A stretch of DNA of 64,000 nt from Vibrio algicola (GCF_009601765.2 NZ_CP045699.1:1488001-1552000); one strand, 5' to 3'. Shown: positions 11,643 through 20,950, numbered from the stretch's first letter. The notes: generated by a model not told the origin, from the letters alone. Numbers and translations are program-made.

Positions 11643-11766
11643 TATACCTGTCGTACTTTAAGCTGCAGCTTTGTTGGCTACGTGCACTCACCCCAATCAC
11701 TTAGACGAGCTAAACTCATGGGATTCATTTACTTGCCGCACTGCAACATCAATTACTTTGGGTATA
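11643..11766. repeat. ERIC-like intergenic palindrome between hisC and hisB
   Basis: About 124 bp bounded by TATACC and GGTATA. The minus-strand centre contains GAATCCCATGAG and AAGTGATTGGGGTGAGTG, which match the core of enterobacterial repetitive intergenic consensus (ERIC) elements, known from Enterobacteriaceae and Vibrio. It accounts for most of the 184-base hisC-hisB gap; elsewhere in this operon genes are 1-18 bases apart or overlap. Confidence 0.8.
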
Positions 11767-11782
11767 TATTTAATGATTTTAT

Positions 11783-12829
11783 TTAAGCGGCGATCAAAGC
11801 GTTGCGCAGAAAACTTAACGTCTTCTCACACTCATCTCGGTTGCCGATACTAATGCGGACACAATCTTTGATCGGTGAGTTACGTAAAATAATGCCGTTA
11901 TCCCACGCAGCCTTAAATACTGCGTCACCATCATTGAACTTAACTAATAAATAGTTACCCCAACCTTCAAACACTTCAATACCATCGAGCATACCTAAAC
12001 CGGCTTGTAAATACGCTCGGTTGGCACTTAAATCCAACACTTGATATCGCATTCGAGCAAGGCCTGCTTCTGATAACGCTTGCACCGCAATATCCGACAC
12101 CGGCACTGGCACTGGATACGGCGCAATCACTTTTGATAACACCTCAATAATAGAGGGATTGGCAAGAGTAAAGCCACAACGCAGTCCAGCTAGAGCAAAA
12201 GCCTTCGACATGGTGCGCAAAATAGCCAAGTTTGGATACTGCGCCAGTAAATCAACCGTAGACGCTTCAGGGCAAAAATCAATGTAAGCTTCGTCCATCA
12301 CCACAATCGCTTTATCTTGCGTCAACTCTAATAAACGAATAATGTCTTCACGCTTGATCAGATTGCCGGTTGGGTTATTAGGGCTACACACAAACACCAG
12401 TTTTACCTTAGCCAGATTTGCTTGGATAGCCTCAAGATCTAATTGCCAATCAGAGGTTAAAGGTACCACTTTACGCTCAACACCCGAAGTTTCAGCGCTA
12501 ATCGCATACATTCCGTAGGTTGGTGGACAATATAAAATCGCATCTTCATTGGGCTCACAAAATGCGCGGATCAATAACTCAATGCCTTCATCAGCGCCGC
12601 GAGAAGTTAATACTTGCTCTGGCGCGACACCGGCATAAGCGGCATAGCCATCAATTAATGCTTTCGGTTGGCACTCGCTGTAACGATTAAGACGTGAGAA
12701 ATTGGTTTTATATTCATTATCAAATGGCGATTCATTGGCATTGAGCCACACATCACCGCAGCCACCAATACGACGAGCAGATAAATAAGGGGTTAATGCT
12801 TGAACTTGTTTACGAGCTAACCTTTCCAT
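11783..12829 (-). CDS. hisC: Histidinol-phosphate aminotransferase
   Basis: A PLP-dependent fold type I aminotransferase making histidinol phosphate (step 7). The 348-residue protein has the substrate motif [15 protein letters not shown], the cofactor-contacting DEAYIDF, and the PLP lysine in [15 protein letters not shown]. An AGGAG ribosome site lies five bases before the ATG, and hisD ends 12 bases upstream. Confidence 0.96.
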   Translation of the reverse strand: MERLARKQVQALTPYLSARRIGGCGDVWLNANESPFDNEYKTNFSRLNRYSECQPKALIDGYAAYAGVAPEQVLTSRGADEGIELLIRAFCEPNEDAILYCPPTYGMYAISAETSGVERKVVPLTSDWQLDLEAIQANLAKVKLVFVCSPNNPTGNLIKREDIIRLLELTQDKAIVVMDEAYIDFCPEASTVDLLAQYPNLAILRTMSKAFALAGLRCGFTLANPSIIEVLSKVIAPYPVPVPVSDIAVQALSEAGLARMRYQVLDLSANRAYLQAGLGMLDGIEVFEGWGNYLLVKFNDGDAVFKAAWDNGIILRNSPIKDCVRISIGNRDECEKTLSFLRNALIAA

Positions 12830-12841
12830 GTTGACTCCTAA

Positions 12842-14200
12842 TTAATCGCCTAACTGGCTTTGATTTGATTCTTCAGTGCGGCTTAACTGATCAATACTAC
12901 TTAGCTTTTCAATACGGCCTAGCTTTTCGATACGGATCGTCACCGCGCGTTTATGCGCATCTAACCCTTCCGCCTCTGCCATCGTCACCACGGTATCGGC
13001 CAAACCTTGTAAACCTTGTTGGGTTAATTGTTGCACTGTCATACGCTTTGAAAAATCGGCTAAACCTAAACTAGAATAAGTGCGTGTGTAACCATAGGTT
13101 GGTAAGACATGATTGGTGCCTGAGGCATAATCACCCACCGACTCTGGTGACCATTGACCTAAGAAAATCGAACCCGCGTTATCCAATAATGGCAGTAATG
13201 CCCGTGGGTCTTGGGTTTGAACAATTAAGTGTTCAGGGCCATAAGTATTGGAAATCTCAACGCATTGCTCTAGCGACTCTGTAATAATAAGCACACTTGA
13301 ACCCAATGCTTGTTCGGCAATATTGCTACGCGAAAGCTGTTTAAGTTGCTGCTTTATCGCATCTGCAACTTGATCGGCAATCGTAGCTGATGGGGTTAAT
13401 AACACCACTTGAGAATCAGGTCCGTGTTCGGCTTGAGACAATAAATCGGCCGCTACAAAGTCGGCATCCGCGCCTTCATCGGCAATCACTAATACTTCAG
13501 AAGGGCCCGCTGGCATATCAATCGCCGCGCCAGAAAAATCATTACTGACTTGACGTTTCGCTTCGGTCACAAATGCGTTACCCGGGCCAAAGATTTTATC
13601 GACTTTTGCCACAGTTTGGGTGCCATAAGCCATGGCAGCCACCGCTTGAGCGCCACCCACGTTATACACTTCATCGATATTGCAGAGCTTGGCAACGTAG
13701 AGTATTTCATCGGCAATCGGCGGTGGCGAACATAACACTACTTTGCGACAACCGGCAATTTGTGCCGGCACACCGAGCATTAATACCGTTGAAGGTAATG
13801 GCGCGCTGCCACCTGGAATGTACAAGCCGACTTTATTTATCGAGCGAGTGACTAATTCACACACCACGCCCGGTTGGGTTTCAACACTTAATGGCTTCGC
13901 TTTTTGTGCTTGGTGAAAAGCTGAAATATTTTTATGCGCTTGTTGCAACGCTTGCTTCATTTTATCGGATAAACGATTTGATGCGGCGTCAATTTCAGCC
14001 GCTGACACACATATGGAATCTGGTGCCACGTTATCAAATTTTTGCGTTAATGCTTTCAGCGCCGCATCACCGTCTTGTTGCACTTGCTTGATGACACCCG
14101 TGACAATATCGGTAATATTCGCGCCATCACTGATCGCAGGACGCTCCAAAATACTTTGTTGTTGCTGCTCACTTAATGATTGCCAAACCACTGTTTTCAT
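12842..14200 (-). CDS. hisD: Histidinol dehydrogenase with a repetitive C-terminal tail
   Basis: Oxidises L-histidinol to histidine with two NAD+ (steps 9 and 10). The 452-residue protein has the family blocks [34 protein letters not shown], the zinc-site AEHGPDSQ and the catalytic EHLIVQ. E. coli HisD has 434 residues; the extra length is a C-terminal tail encoded by degenerate 18-bp tandem units (12882-12935) with RIEKL occurring twice. The enzyme core appears intact. It lies five bases after hisG. Confidence 0.95.
   Translation of the reverse strand: MKTVVWQSLSEQQQQSILERPAISDGANITDIVTGVIKQVQQDGDAALKALTQKFDNVAPDSICVSAAEIDAASNRLSDKMKQALQQAHKNISAFHQAQKAKPLSVETQPGVVCELVTRSINKVGLYIPGGSAPLPSTVLMLGVPAQIAGCRKVVLCSPPPIADEILYVAKLCNIDEVYNVGGAQAVAAMAYGTQTVAKVDKIFGPGNAFVTEAKRQVSNDFSGAAIDMPAGPSEVLVIADEGADADFVAADLLSQAEHGPDSQVVLLTPSATIADQVADAIKQQLKQLSRSNIAEQALGSSVLIITESLEQCVEISNTYGPEHLIVQTQDPRALLPLLDNAGSIFLGQWSPESVGDYASGTNHVLPTYGYTRTYSSLGLADFSKRMTVQQLTQQGLQGLADTVVTMAEAEGLDAHKRAVTIRIEKLGRIEKLSSIDQLSRTEESNQSQLGD
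12882..12935. repeat. 18-bp tandem repeat inside the hisD 3' end
   Basis: Two near-identical 18-base units (12900-12917 and 12918-12935, two differences) and a third degenerate one (12882-12899) are in frame. A weaker fourth copy may occupy 12864-12881. They encode the tail [17 protein letters not shown]. Confidence 0.75.
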
Positions 14201-14205
14201 CGTGC

Positions 14206-15102
14206 TTACTCCATCATTTTCTCAATTGGCAATACCAAAATCGAACTTGCACCTAGCTCTTTCAAGCCTTCCATCGTTTCCCAGAATAGATTTTCAGTAC
14301 TGACTAAATGGACCGCAACCCGATTTTTTTCTTGAGAAAGTGGCAACACGGTTGGATCTTCTGCGCCAGGCAGTAATTTTTTGATTTGCTCTAGTTTGTC
14401 CGATGGTGCGTGCAACATGATGTATTTTGATTCTTTGGCTTGAATAACGCCTTGCATGCGAGTCAGTAATTTATCAATCAATTGAAGTTGATCTTGAGAG
14501 AATTCCCCTTTGCGTTGGATAAGCGTCGCTTTTGAGCGGAAAATCACTTCGACTTCTTTTAGCCCATTGGCTTCAAGAGTGGCGCCAGTTGAGACTAAGT
14601 CCGCAATCGCATCGGCAAGACCGGCGCGTGGCGCAACTTCAACAGAACCGGTGAGCATACAAGCGCTAAAGTTAATGCCTTGTTCATCCATGTAGCTTTT
14701 TAACAAGTGTGGATAAGAGCTCGCAATACGCTTGCCGGCGAGATCTTGCGGGCCGTTGTAAGCTTCGTCTTTATCAATTGCAATCGACAAACGACAACCA
14801 CCAAAATCCAAACGGCGCAAAGTGTTAAATTCGCATGGCTCACCCAGCGCTTTACGATCAAGACGCACTTCTTCTAATTCGTTTTCGCCAATAAAACCTA
14901 AATCAACCACACCATCCATGATCAGGCCCGGAATGTCATCATCACGAACCAGCAATAAATCAATTGGCATGTTTTCACTGTGTACCACTAGGCGCTCACC
15001 GGCAATATTGAACTTAGCGCCACATTTTTTAAGCAACAATTGACACTCTTTGCTTAAACGGCCTTTTTTTTGAATCGCAATTCTTAATCGTTTGGTTTGC
15101 AT
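14206..15102 (-). CDS. hisG: ATP phosphoribosyltransferase, long form
   Basis: First and feedback-inhibited step of histidine synthesis, joining ATP and PRPP. At 298 residues it is the long form with a C-terminal ACT-like regulatory domain (about residues 225-298), so it should not need HisZ. Visible blocks are [13 protein letters not shown] at the N-terminus, the periplasmic-binding-protein-like [10 protein letters not shown], and the PRPP loop region [18 protein letters not shown]. It is the first structural gene, downstream of the leader attenuator. Confidence 0.96.
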   Translation of the reverse strand: MQTKRLRIAIQKKGRLSKECQLLLKKCGAKFNIAGERLVVHSENMPIDLLLVRDDDIPGLIMDGVVDLGFIGENELEEVRLDRKALGEPCEFNTLRRLDFGGCRLSIAIDKDEAYNGPQDLAGKRIASSYPHLLKSYMDEQGINFSACMLTGSVEVAPRAGLADAIADLVSTGATLEANGLKEVEVIFRSKATLIQRKGEFSQDQLQLIDKLLTRMQGVIQAKESKYIMLHAPSDKLEQIKKLLPGAEDPTVLPLSQEKNRVAVHLVSTENLFWETMEGLKELGASSILVLPIEKMME

Positions 15103-15159
15103 AATCTCTATCCCTGTAATTTGTTTTATTAAATGTATTAATTAAAACCGTCCAAAATG

Positions 15160-15236
15160 AAAAAACCCCCGGAGAGATTACTCTTCCGAGGGTTTGAATC
15201 TGTTACTGATTCAGCGCCGGAAGAGTTATCTTCCGG
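15160..15236 (-). promoter_or_regulatory. his operon attenuator (alternative hairpins)
   Basis: On the minus strand, a terminator hairpin (15197-15165, one bulge) is followed by a T run. Before it is a CCGGAAGA / TCTTCCGG hairpin at 15236-15217. The right arm of the first (CTCTTCCG, 15225-15218) can instead pair perfectly with the left arm of the terminator (CGGAAGAG, 15188-15181), giving the antiterminator. Together with the His-rich leader this is classical translation-coupled attenuation. Confidence 0.88.
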
Positions 15237-15246
15237 ATGCATACAC

Positions 15247-15306
15247 TCACCCGCAAGATAAAACAGGATGATGGTGATGATGAATGTTCATATCAAATGT
15301 ACGCAT
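15247..15306 (-). CDS. hisL: his operon leader peptide
   Basis: A 19-residue open frame (MRTFDMNIHHHHHPVLSCG) with five consecutive histidine codons, just upstream of the attenuator hairpins. When charged His-tRNA is scarce the ribosome should stall on the His run and favour the antiterminator. The composition and position are diagnostic, although the ribosome site before the ATG is weak. Confidence 0.92.
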   Translation of the reverse strand: MRTFDMNIHHHHHPVLSCG

Positions 15307-15342
15307 AAGTTTTCACTTTTGTTAATCAGTTTGTATAAGTTC

Positions 15343-15371
15343 ACATTATCGAAGCTCGCCAATTTTTTCAA
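15343..15371 (-). promoter_or_regulatory. Putative his operon promoter
   Basis: On the minus strand, TTGAAA (15371-15366) and TAATGT (15348-15343) have a 17-base spacer and lie about 37 bases before hisL. Confidence 0.55.
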
Positions 15372-15458
15372 CTATTAATTTAATTATTTTTAAGATGTTA
15401 GCCGAAACTTGGATTTTTCATCAATACGGGATCTGCCAAGTGCATTGAACGGCTAAAG

Positions 15459-15503
15459 CGAAAAACCGCTTAGCAGCGCAAATGGCGAGCTAAACGGTTT
15501 ATT
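15459..15503 (-). terminator. Terminator after the NhaC-type transporter gene
   Basis: Arms AAACCGTTTAGC and GCTAAGCGGTTT (one G-U type mismatch) with a 14-base loop and a following T run on the minus strand. Confidence 0.75.
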
Positions 15504-15533
15504 GTTAATACCTTATGTATAAGCAGGCGAGAC

Positions 15534-17114
15534 TTAAGCTTTAGTTGGCATCTTCGACTTTGCAATAATAGAAAGCGCAAAACAAACCAGCACAAAGGTA
15601 ATACTCGATGCTAATAGACCCAACCATACATTGACCGTTAAGCCTAGCACTAAGAAACCAACCGCTGAAATAAACGCCGTAGCCAGTGCATAAGGCAACT
15701 GAGTAGAGACGTGATCGATATGATTACAACGTGCGCCAGTTGATGACAAGATAGTGGTATCTGAAATTGGCGAACAGTGGTCACCAAACACAGAGCCCGC
15801 TAATACCGCACTGAGCATTGGCAACATTAGCGCTAAATCCGTTGCGCCAGCCATGTCGCCTGCAATCGGTAACATAATACCGAATGTGCCCCACGAGGTA
15901 CCGGTAGAAAACGCCATCACACCAGAGAGCAAGAATAAAATAACCGGCAACCAGTGATCATCAATGCTGCCTTCCACCAAGGTAGAAAGATACGCACCCG
16001 TACCCATATCTTTAATGACCGCGCCAATGGTCCAAGCAAATGCCAAGATCAAAATCGCACCAAACATCGATTTAGCGCCAATCCATAATGTGATTACCAC
16101 ATCTTTAATTGGCATTTTTTGTCTTGCTACGGTAATTAAAGCAACCACGATACCAACTAAAGCGCCAAAACAAAGTGATTGTCCGACATTGGTATTTTCA
16201 AATGCTTTTAATAAACTAAAGGCTTGCCCATCGTCTTCTAATACATTGGCACCCGAGGCAATCATAAAGTATACCGTGGCCACAATCAGCGCCACGATTG
16301 GCAAGATCAGATTGGACACTCGGCCATTCTTACTCTCTTCGATCTCAGACTCTTCGGTTAAATCGACCGCGTTATCATCTTTATCATCGGTTTTACCTTG
16401 TTTAGCCGCGAGTTCATGTTGACGCATTGGGCCCACATTTAAATCAAACCATACGACTGCAAACACCATTAACAAAGCAAAGATGGCATAAAAGTTCATT
16501 GGGATCAGGCGCATATAAGCTCCTAATGCTGAATACTCAGTAATACCATGCGAGACCAGGATGCCACTGACCACAGTCATGATATACGCCCCCCAACTCG
16601 ACGCTGGCATGATCACGCACATAGGCGCAGCGGTTGAATCGAGGATATAAGCCAATTTAGAGCGTGAAACGTAATAACGATCGGTCACTGGGCGCGCAAT
16701 GGCTCCTACCGCCAAACTATTAAAATAATCATCAATAAAGATGAATACCCCAAGCCAAACAGCGAGTAACTTTGCTCCACGTTTGGTTTTGATGCGTTTT
16801 TGCGCCCATTCGGCAAAAGCATAAGTCCCGCCAGATAACGTTAATAACGCAGTCGTCATACCAAGCAAGATAAGGAAAAAAAGAATAAAGATATTATTCC
16901 AATTTAAACTTGCACCATCGACAAACACGCCAAGTGCTTTACTGCTGACATAAGAGAAAGTATGGACCAAAGAGTAATCAGCCAGCAAAAAGCCACCGAG
17001 CAAGATACCGAGCCCTAATGACAACAATACACGGCGAGTTAAGATCGCCATCGTGAGTGCAACTAATGGGGGGAGCAAGGATTCCGGAGAGGATGTAAAA
17101 TCTATTAAATTCAT
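15534..17114 (-). CDS. NhaC-family transporter, probably a lysine transporter (LysW type)
   Basis: A polytopic inner-membrane protein of about 526 residues with roughly 12 hydrophobic segments. NhaC-superfamily features include FIDDYFNSLAVG, the STAAPMCVIMPASSWGAYIM block, GTSWGTFGIMLPIAGDM and GDHCSPISDTTILSSTGA. Many proteins of this family are annotated as Na+/H+ antiporters, but this gene is preceded by a lysine riboswitch (17222-17515), and NhaC-like genes under lysine riboswitch control are known as lysine transporters (LysW). I therefore infer lysine uptake; substrate specificity is not visible in the protein. I start at ATG 17114 (MNLIDF); a TTG five codons earlier is the alternative. 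V. cholerae has a related gene in the same place between hisG and hns. Confidence 0.85.
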   Translation of the reverse strand: MNLIDFTSSPESLLPPLVALTMAILTRRVLLSLGLGILLGGFLLADYSLVHTFSYVSSKALGVFVDGASLNWNNIFILFFLILLGMTTALLTLSGGTYAFAEWAQKRIKTKRGAKLLAVWLGVFIFIDDYFNSLAVGAIARPVTDRYYVSRSKLAYILDSTAAPMCVIMPASSWGAYIMTVVSGILVSHGITEYSALGAYMRLIPMNFYAIFALLMVFAVVWFDLNVGPMRQHELAAKQGKTDDKDDNAVDLTEESEIEESKNGRVSNLILPIVALIVATVYFMIASGANVLEDDGQAFSLLKAFENTNVGQSLCFGALVGIVVALITVARQKMPIKDVVITLWIGAKSMFGAILILAFAWTIGAVIKDMGTGAYLSTLVEGSIDDHWLPVILFLLSGVMAFSTGTSWGTFGIMLPIAGDMAGATDLALMLPMLSAVLAGSVFGDHCSPISDTTILSSTGARCNHIDHVSTQLPYALATAFISAVGFLVLGLTVNVWLGLLASSITFVLVCFALSIIAKSKMPTKA

Positions 17115-17221
17115 GATCTTAAGAACCAAAATTGGTCAGAGATCTACTGCAGAAAGGATATTATTGAGCATTACAAACAATAAAATATCTTAGCACAAGC
17201 AAAGCTATGAGTAGGTTTGCT

Positions 17222-17515
17222 TACAGTAGCGCTCCATAGTGGGTAAATAATATATTTAAACCGACATTACGCCAACAGCAAGCGTAGATAAAACAGACAG
17301 CAGTTGAATGCATTATGTCGGTTCTTTTAAATATAAACTATGGCAGTGGTACACCTATTCGATGCACCCCCAGTAAGTTATTTTGATAAATATCAATAAA
17401 ATAAGCACTATCGTGGCAATTTTATTCTTACTTCGGCAAATATCCCTTTCACTTATACTCATCGGCATCACCCTAGCATAAGTTACTGATGAAACTTGCA
17501 CCTCTACATCTTTTC
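17222..17515 (-). ncRNA. Lysine riboswitch (L-box) with an extended P5 arm
   Basis: On the minus strand the conserved lysine-aptamer blocks occur in order: AGAGGTGC (17505-17498), CAGTAAC, a GTGATGCCGATGAG stretch, GTGAAAGGG, TTGCCGAAG (17439-17431), CTTACTGG, GTGCATCGAA (17358-17349), CACTGCCA and GGAGCGCTAC (17235-17226), which closes P1 against GTAG near 17507. P3 is closed by GTAAG/CTTAC. The P5 arm spans about 110 bases (17343-17234) and includes AACCGACAT/ATGTCGGTT and TATATTTAAA/TTTAAATATA stems; known P5 arms are much shorter. I see no clear intrinsic terminator before the gene, so control may be translational. Confidence 0.88.
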
Positions 17516-17924
17516 AATACAACCATCTAGTCAAGATACGCATTTTAGCGGATCTCAAGATGCCATAGGGAAAGATGCCGCTTATTGTAATGATACAGAG
17601 GAAAATGGCAAGATAAATGACTAATCAATCTCCACCATTCTTCATATACATACATACATACAGTAAGTGGCTTATATATAAACGATAAGCCCAGTACTAT
17701 TCTAAACGCTATGTATGATATCGAGCAGCAATCAAACGATATACAAAATAATTTAATATATAATTGAACTTCGTCGGATTTGTCTAATCTTATAGCTGTA
17801 TCTTTAAATAATTTTACACATTAGTTAAAATAAAATTTCACATATAAAATAAAGAACGTTATTATCTACACACAGATGCAACAACACTATTAATTATTCT
17901 ACCTAATACCAAATAGGATCAACC
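17516..17924. other. Intergenic region upstream of hns
   Basis: About 410 bases, strongly AT-rich, holding the promoters for the rightward hns gene and the leftward riboswitch transcript. A short CATA tetranucleotide run lies near 17646-17661, and a GGCTTA/TAAGCC hairpin near 17668-17689. No coding frame is convincing. AT-rich upstream DNA fits autoregulation by H-NS, but this is inference. Confidence 0.5.
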
Positions 17925-18341
17925 ATGTCAGAAATCAAAAAATCAGCACTGCTTAATATTCGCAGCTTGCGCGCTTTCACTCGTGAAGAATTCACTTTAC
18001 AAGAAGTAGAAGAGCTACTAGAAAAACTTTCTACTGTATATGAAGAAAGAAAAGCAGCTGAAGAACAAGAGCTTGCTCAACAAGCTGAACGTGATGCAAT
18101 TTTAGCGGATTACGCAAATAAACTCGCAAAAGATGGCATTAACTTAGAAGATCTTGTTGCAGCGATGAGCGGCGGCGAAGTAAAAACTAAGTCTCGTAAA
18201 AAACGCGAGCCACGCCCTGCAAAATATCAATACACGCTAAATGGCGAAGTAAAAACTTGGACTGGTCAAGGTCGTACACCTTCTGTTATCCAAGAAGCTC
18301 TTGACTCTGGCAAATCAATTGATACATTTTTAATCAAGTAA
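17925..18341 (+). CDS. hns: H-NS family nucleoid protein (VicH-like)
   Basis: A nucleoid-structuring protein that silences AT-rich DNA. The 138 residues comprise an N-terminal dimerisation domain (about 1-60, LLNIRSLRAFTREEFTLQEVEELLEKL), a charged linker with KKREPRPAKY, and a C-terminal DNA-binding domain (about 92-138) with the family core YQYTLNGEVKTWTGQGRTPSVI, whose TGQGRTP resembles the AT-hook-like loop. An AGGA ribosome site lies eight bases before the ATG. It is adjacent to gsk, as is vicH in V. cholerae. Confidence 0.95.
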   Translation: MSEIKKSALLNIRSLRAFTREEFTLQEVEELLEKLSTVYEERKAAEEQELAQQAERDAILADYANKLAKDGINLEDLVAAMSGGEVKTKSRKKREPRPAKYQYTLNGEVKTWTGQGRTPSVIQEALDSGKSIDTFLIK

Positions 18342-18358
18342 TCATTGATTAAAACGTT

Positions 18359-18389
18359 AAAAGGGGCGCTAATTTAGCGCCCCTTTTTT
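18359..18389. terminator. Bidirectional terminator between hns and gsk
   Basis: Arms AAAAGGGGCGCT and AGCGCCCCTTTT with a 5-base loop, flanked by T runs in the sense of both convergent genes. Confidence 0.9.
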
Positions 18390-18427
18390 GTGTCTAACCT
18401 TTTACCATCGTCAATTAAAAGCGATGT

Positions 18428-19732
18428 TCATCTTTCCCAATACGCTTCTTCTAAGCTATCTTCTTTTTCAGGTAATCCGCGAGATAAACGAGGAGAATGT
18501 TGCGCCAACACTTCATAACTGGCACGGTTAGCATATTTACAAACTTGAGCAAATGATGAATAGGTTAAGAATGGATATTCATGCTTACTGGAATTAGGGA
18601 TATTTTCTTTGTGGTATTTATTGGCGGCCATATCGTGCAATATTGCCGATAACGCGGCATCGCCTGCCCCATTGGTATTTTTAATCTTCTCAGGACCCCC
18701 CATATATGGGGCAATATGAGAATAGACTTTAATCGGATTGTTACATTCAAATCGACGCGTTGGTCGACTAAATTCAAAACGGTTAAATTCACCAATCGCA
18801 CCCGGTAATAGCGGTAGTGTCGTTTCCCGTTTTGCATCGTCTTCAGTATAACCTGCCATATATAAACCAACCGGCCCTGCGGTACACAAGACAAGATCAA
18901 CCCACTCTAAAGCTTTGTCTGAGGCCACTAATGGATCATGTTCGCCCGTTAATGCTTCCGCTTCTTCTTCATTCATGGCCAGCACTGAAACATTCTGTTG
19001 AATGAATTCTCGCCAATACTCAGGATCATCTTGGATCACATATTTAGTACCAAGTGTTAATACCACTGGAACATGGTGTTTCTTGGCAAATTCAATTGCT
19101 TTCATTGTGGCGTCTGGCATAGGATCGCCAGGCTTACAACGCACTAAATAAGCAGTTAATACTAATGCTGACGCACCAGGGAAAATAGATTCCGGAATAC
19201 TATTGGGGGAAAGTTGATTCATTTTTCCTTCACTGATAGCAAAGGTACGCTCACCATTATCACTGATCAATGCAAAACAACGGCCAATCGCGCCATCAAC
19301 CCCTTGTAAATAGTTCAAATCCATACGACTTGAAGTATTACAGATATAGCGGTAACCATAGCTACCGATCTTAATATTGTTGCTCATCACGCCCAATAAG
19401 GTCGATTTATCATCGGCTAATACTGAGTAATTGTGCAGTGTATTGCCTATGGTGCCACCGGCAAATTCATCGGTGATCAAGTCCTTTTCTTTTAATTCAT
19501 TATATAAAGCTTCTGCTCTATCGTCGTCCAACACTAATGAATGTCCTTTACTTAATTGATATTTTTCGATTAAGTCGTCACTGACTTTCGCTTCAATATC
19601 AACCAAGGTTTGATCAATACCAATAATGTGAGTGCGTGTCATTGTTTTGCTTTCTTGTGCTTGGCTGACTAATGGATCGCGAGCATGGACAGGAAAATAG
19701 TGTTTGGACTTACGTTGACCAGGAAATTTCAT
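18428..19732 (-). CDS. gsk: Inosine-guanosine kinase
   Basis: A purine-salvage kinase of the PfkB/ribokinase family that phosphorylates guanosine and inosine. The 434 residues equal E. coli Gsk in length, and the similarity is high along the whole protein: MKFPGQRKSKHYFPV at the start, FAGGTIGNTLHNYSVLADD, the long middle with NTSSRMDLNYLQGVDG, and the PfkB ATP/catalytic motif NTNGAGDAAL near the C-terminus. It ends LPEKEDSLEEAYWER. It is leftward and convergent with hns. Confidence 0.96.
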   Translation of the reverse strand: MKFPGQRKSKHYFPVHARDPLVSQAQESKTMTRTHIIGIDQTLVDIEAKVSDDLIEKYQLSKGHSLVLDDDRAEALYNELKEKDLITDEFAGGTIGNTLHNYSVLADDKSTLLGVMSNNIKIGSYGYRYICNTSSRMDLNYLQGVDGAIGRCFALISDNGERTFAISEGKMNQLSPNSIPESIFPGASALVLTAYLVRCKPGDPMPDATMKAIEFAKKHHVPVVLTLGTKYVIQDDPEYWREFIQQNVSVLAMNEEEAEALTGEHDPLVASDKALEWVDLVLCTAGPVGLYMAGYTEDDAKRETTLPLLPGAIGEFNRFEFSRPTRRFECNNPIKVYSHIAPYMGGPEKIKNTNGAGDAALSAILHDMAANKYHKENIPNSSKHEYPFLTYSSFAQVCKYANRASYEVLAQHSPRLSRGLPEKEDSLEEAYWER

Positions 19733-19848
19733 AATGAGTATATTTAGTAGGGACAGGGTTATGGATTGTAGCGTCAGAAGTGGACTTCATCAATATGGAG
19801 ACAAATAGCAATCGGTTGCGATAAGCAAAAAATCATTTATTCTCCATA

Positions 19849-19880
19849 AATGAAAAAAGCCACTAAAGGAAGTGGCTTTA
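19849..19880 (-). terminator. Terminator after the first porin gene
   Basis: Arms AAAGCCACT and AGTGGCTTT around a short loop, with a T run on the minus strand. Confidence 0.8.
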
Positions 19881-19892
19881 TATAAAGTAGAC

Positions 19893-19930
19893 TATACCCA
19901 AATGATTTCACAACACATTATGGGGGTATA
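19893..19930. repeat. Short palindrome ended by TATACCC / GGGTATA
   Basis: A 38-base segment bounded by TATACCC and GGGTATA. The left end TATACCCAAA resembles one end of the ERIC-like copy in the his operon. It may be an internally deleted copy, but too little is left for proof. Confidence 0.35.
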
Positions 19931-19939
19931 ACGATAACA

Positions 19940-20950
19940 TTAGAAGTTAACGTTAAGGCCGAGAGCAAATTTATCTGAACCAGCATCCCCACTCGCGTTT
20001 AAGGTATCTTTATCATATGACGCGTACTCAGCAAATACATAGGCGTTTGGAATGATATTATAAGACATTCCTACATAGTAACCCTGACCGTCCTTTTTCG
20101 CTGCTGTTTTATCATCAACAGTCACTTGACCTAAACCACCATAGATACGGTAATCGGAAAAACCGGTGTACTCGGCACCAGCACGCCATAACGTAATATC
20201 AGAATCAACTGCAGTCTTCGTCTTACCTGCACCCGCTAGACGATTGTTTTGTAGACCATAATCGGCACCAACGGCAAAGCTATCTGTTAATGCATATTTA
20301 GCCCCTAGATTTTGTCCGGTGACATGATCCGAGCTATTAATAATATCGTAATCAAAATTACTCAACCCAATTGTTAGCGTCGATTCATCAAATGTAAAAT
20401 CATACTTTACACCAGCGGTATACGCACCACGGATACTTTCCGCTTCATTACGAGTTTGATAGTTACCCGCAACAGTTAAACCACCGAATACTGGCGCAGA
20501 AACAAACTTAATCATGCCGTTATCACGACCACGGTCTGCTAATGTTTGGCTAAAGCCATAGTATTCATCAAAGCCACCAAGGTAAAAGTCATCATAAACG
20601 GTAGAGTTACGACCAAAAGTTAACTGACCAATATTGGTAAAATCAAAGCCTGCCCATGCATCACGATTTTCAAATGCACTGTCATCCTCTGCAGTAGTAA
20701 ATTGAAGCTCATATTTACCAATTAATGCTAAAGAGTCATTCGCTTGATGGCGGAGGTTCATTCCCAAGCGAGAGTCATCAATTTTAACATCGGTATTGGT
20801 ATGCCCGTTTGCCTTTACCGTTTCCACGACTGAGTAAAAACGGCCATTTAAGTCGATTGACGTTGTATCGTTTTTGTAAACTTCAGTGGCTTGCGCGGCT
20901 CCCGATACCGTGCCAGCTATCACTGCTAACGCTATAAAAGTCTTTTTCAT
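19940..20950 (-). CDS. Gram-negative general porin (OmpU-like)
   Basis: A 336-residue outer-membrane beta-barrel porin. The signal peptide (MKKTFIALAVIAGTVSGAAQA) should be cut after Ala21, leaving TEVYKNDTTSIDLNGRF, the typical first strand of Vibrio OmpU-type porins. GLQNNRLAG and repeating amphipathic strands follow, and the protein ends in NVNF, the terminal Phe used by the BAM machinery. Trimeric diffusion pores are the family role; selectivity is not visible. A second, only distantly similar porin follows upstream in the same orientation, each with its own terminator. Confidence 0.88.
   Translation of the reverse strand: MKKTFIALAVIAGTVSGAAQATEVYKNDTTSIDLNGRFYSVVETVKANGHTNTDVKIDDSRLGMNLRHQANDSLALIGKYELQFTTAEDDSAFENRDAWAGFDFTNIGQLTFGRNSTVYDDFYLGGFDEYYGFSQTLADRGRDNGMIKFVSAPVFGGLTVAGNYQTRNEAESIRGAYTAGVKYDFTFDESTLTIGLSNFDYDIINSSDHVTGQNLGAKYALTDSFAVGADYGLQNNRLAGAGKTKTAVDSDITLWRAGAEYTGFSDYRIYGGLGQVTVDDKTAAKKDGQGYYVGMSYNIIPNAYVFAEYASYDKDTLNASGDAGSDKFALGLNVNF

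Noticed and set aside
11599..11700. A longer HisB starting inside the ERIC-like element.
   Set aside because: The extra 34 residues are read through the repeat, begin with GTG and do not match HisB; the GTG at 11598 has a good ribosome site.
17640..17665. CATA tetranucleotide run upstream of hns as a phase-variation tract.
   Set aside because: Only about four units, outside any coding frame and far from the start codon; too short to support switching.
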